Both the position numbers and the translations under genes were made by a program. A stretch of 64,000 nt of DNA from BM520 sp964594665 (GTDB taxonomy: Bacteria; Bacteroidota; Bacteroidia; Bacteroidales; BM520), in contig CAZQNY010000002.1 of the NCBI GenBank assembly GCA_964594665.1, forward strand, positions 1 through 64,000, given 5' to 3'. Shown piece after piece: positions 62,929 to 64,000 of this stretch. The number at the start of each line of letters is the position of its first letter. The first letter of the stretch is position 1. The notes beneath the pieces are model-generated. The model was not told the origin of the DNA. It did no database searches and saw nothing but the letters and a program-made list of their open reading frames with translations.

Positions 62929-62961
62929 CACGACAGAAATAACAATCAAAGCCACTATATT

Positions 62962-64000
62962 ATGGATATTTTTGATAAAATAAAGAAAAATTTCGGCCCA
63001 TTGGGTCAATATGGAGAAGATGCCTTTGGATACTACATGTTTCCGGAGCTTGAGGGTGAATTAGGATCACACATGAAATTCCGTGGTGAAGAGATGCTGG
63101 TGTGGAGTTTGAACAGCTACCTGGGTCTTGCCAACCATCCTGAGGTACGCCGTGTGGATGCCGAAGCCGCGAAAGAGTGGGGCCTTGCATATCCCATGGG
63201 TGCAAGGATGATGTCAGGACAGACAAAATACCATGTTCAGCTGGAAGAGGAGCTGGCTTCATTTGTACAAAAAGAATCTGCTTATCTGCTTAATTTTGGA
63301 TACCAGGGAATGCTTTCAATCATCGATTCTCTGATCGACAGAAATGATGTAGTGGTATACGATTCTGAATCTCATGCCTGTATCATCGACGGCCTGCGTA
63401 TGCACCTGGGCAAACGCTTTGTTTTTCCACATAACGACATGGAAAACTGTGAAAAGCAGCTCCAGCGTGCCACCAGGCTTTCAGAAAAAACCGGCGGTGG
63501 AATACTGCTGATTACAGAAGGTGTTTTCGGGATGGCCGGAGACCTGGGAAACCTCAAAGACCTTGCAGCACTGAAGAAAAAATACAACTTCCGCATGCTT
63601 GTGGATGATGCTCACGGTTTTGGTACTATGGGAGCTACAGGTGCCGGTACAGGTGAACACTATGGTGTTCAGGATGAAATCGATGTTTATTTCTCCACTT
63701 TCGCCAAGGCCATGGCCGGCATCGGCGCTTTCGTTGCTGCCGACAGCGAAATCATCGATTACCTCCGCTATAACATGCGTTCGCAGATTTTTGCCAAATC
63801 ACTTCCTATGCCCATTGTAATTGGTTCGTTAAAGCGCCTTGATATGCTGCGTTCTGAACCTGAGCATAAAGAAAAACTCTGGAAAATTGTTAATGCACTG
63901 CAGGGCGGACTCCGCGATCTGGGCTTTAACCTTGGCGTAACAGAATCGTGTGTAACTCCTGTATTTCTTAACGGTACTGTTGAAGAAGCAACTCAGATAA
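62962..64000 (+). CDS. alpha-oxoamine synthase, probably serine palmitoyltransferase (3' end outside window)
   Basis: The ATG at 62962 starts MDIFDKIKKNFGPLGQYGEDAFGYYMFPELEG; 346 codons are in view and the frame stays open to the window end. It is a fold-type I PLP enzyme: NSYLGLANHPEVRR substrate region, VDDAHGFGTMG with PLP-binding Asp and His, and the PLP lysine K249 in FSTFAKAMAGIGAF. The family condenses an acyl-CoA with an amino acid; serine palmitoyltransferase makes 3-ketosphinganine, the first step of sphingolipid synthesis common in Bacteroidetes. KBL or biotin synthase relatives cannot be fully excluded. Its neighbours are transport genes on the opposite strand. Confidence 0.8.
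   Translation, partial: MDIFDKIKKNFGPLGQYGEDAFGYYMFPELEGELGSHMKFRGEEMLVWSLNSYLGLANHPEVRRVDAEAAKEWGLAYPMGARMMSGQTKYHVQLEEELASFVQKESAYLLNFGYQGMLSIIDSLIDRNDVVVYDSESHACIIDGLRMHLGKRFVFPHNDMENCEKQLQRATRLSEKTGGGILLITEGVFGMAGDLGNLKDLAALKKKYNFRMLVDDAHGFGTMGATGAGTGEHYGVQDEIDVYFSTFAKAMAGIGAFVAADSEIIDYLRYNMRSQIFAKSLPMPIVIGSLKRLDMLRSEPEHKEKLWKIVNALQGGLRDLGFNLGVTESCVTPVFLNGTVEEATQI

Overview
The window reads as a chromosomal segment of a Bacteroidota (Bacteroidetes) bacterium. The evidence is type IX secretion (T9SS) C-terminal sorting domains on at least four proteins (type A and type B), promoters of the Bacteroidetes form TTG-N19-21-TAnnTTTG, TonB-dependent receptors with surface partners, a MoxR/Bat operon, hexameric GDH and a putative serine palmitoyltransferase. 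Base composition is moderate to AT-rich. Two runs of exactly 100 N (20349-20448, 41029-41128) are scaffolding gaps, so this is a draft or metagenome assembly. No tRNA, rRNA, CRISPR, prophage or IS element was recognised.

Layout. 1-669: C-terminal part of a histidine kinase, cut at its phospho-acceptor His. 666-5990 (minus): cobalamin-riboswitch operon with a T9SS surface protein, BtuB-like receptor, BtuG-like lipoprotein and corrinoid adenosyltransferase. 6014-7975: membrane sensor kinase. 8168-9738: IMP dehydrogenase of the Tritrichomonas foetus type. 9921-12844 (plus): orphan THI5/SsuA-like binding protein followed by a Cache-HAMP-SpoIIE phosphatase. 12848-15169 (minus): H-NOX, soluble hybrid kinase and Cys4 PAS protein, with the H-NOX frame broken by one in-frame TAA just before the heme-ligand His. 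15229-25915 (minus): ychF, mnmH and a complete Bat/MoxR operon; batC carries a (QNQDQ)n repeat in which the assembly broke. 26029-33231: secreted C1B-type peptidase, two T9SS cargo proteins, an outer-membrane protein and a tiny lipoprotein. 33337-39643: ung, rlmB, a GT-C glycosyltransferase, a MORN-like lipoprotein, gdhA and a palindrome-rich element. 39644-45439: cstA (3' end lost in a gap), dnaJ, grpE and an ABC-2 exporter. 45501-52590: T9SS type B adhesin-like protein, CoA-binding protein, DUF349 protein and patatin-barrel protein. 52763-56035: metal locus. 56129-64000: MATE pump, trpB behind a leader-peptide attenuator, two cation-coupled transporters and the start of a serine palmitoyltransferase-like enzyme.

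The most notable items are a ribosome-mediated trp attenuator (14-residue leader peptide with three consecutive Trp codons, then a strong terminator) in front of a trpB without trpA beside it, and an H-NOX gene whose full frame reproduces the canonical positions H102, P115 and Y131/S133/R135 but has TAA at codon 96. Others are the orphan binding protein paired with a SpoIIE phosphatase, the eukaryote-like IMPDH, and a cloverleaf-like set of inverted repeats between gdhA and cstA. All identifications are from reading the sequence; no database search was run.
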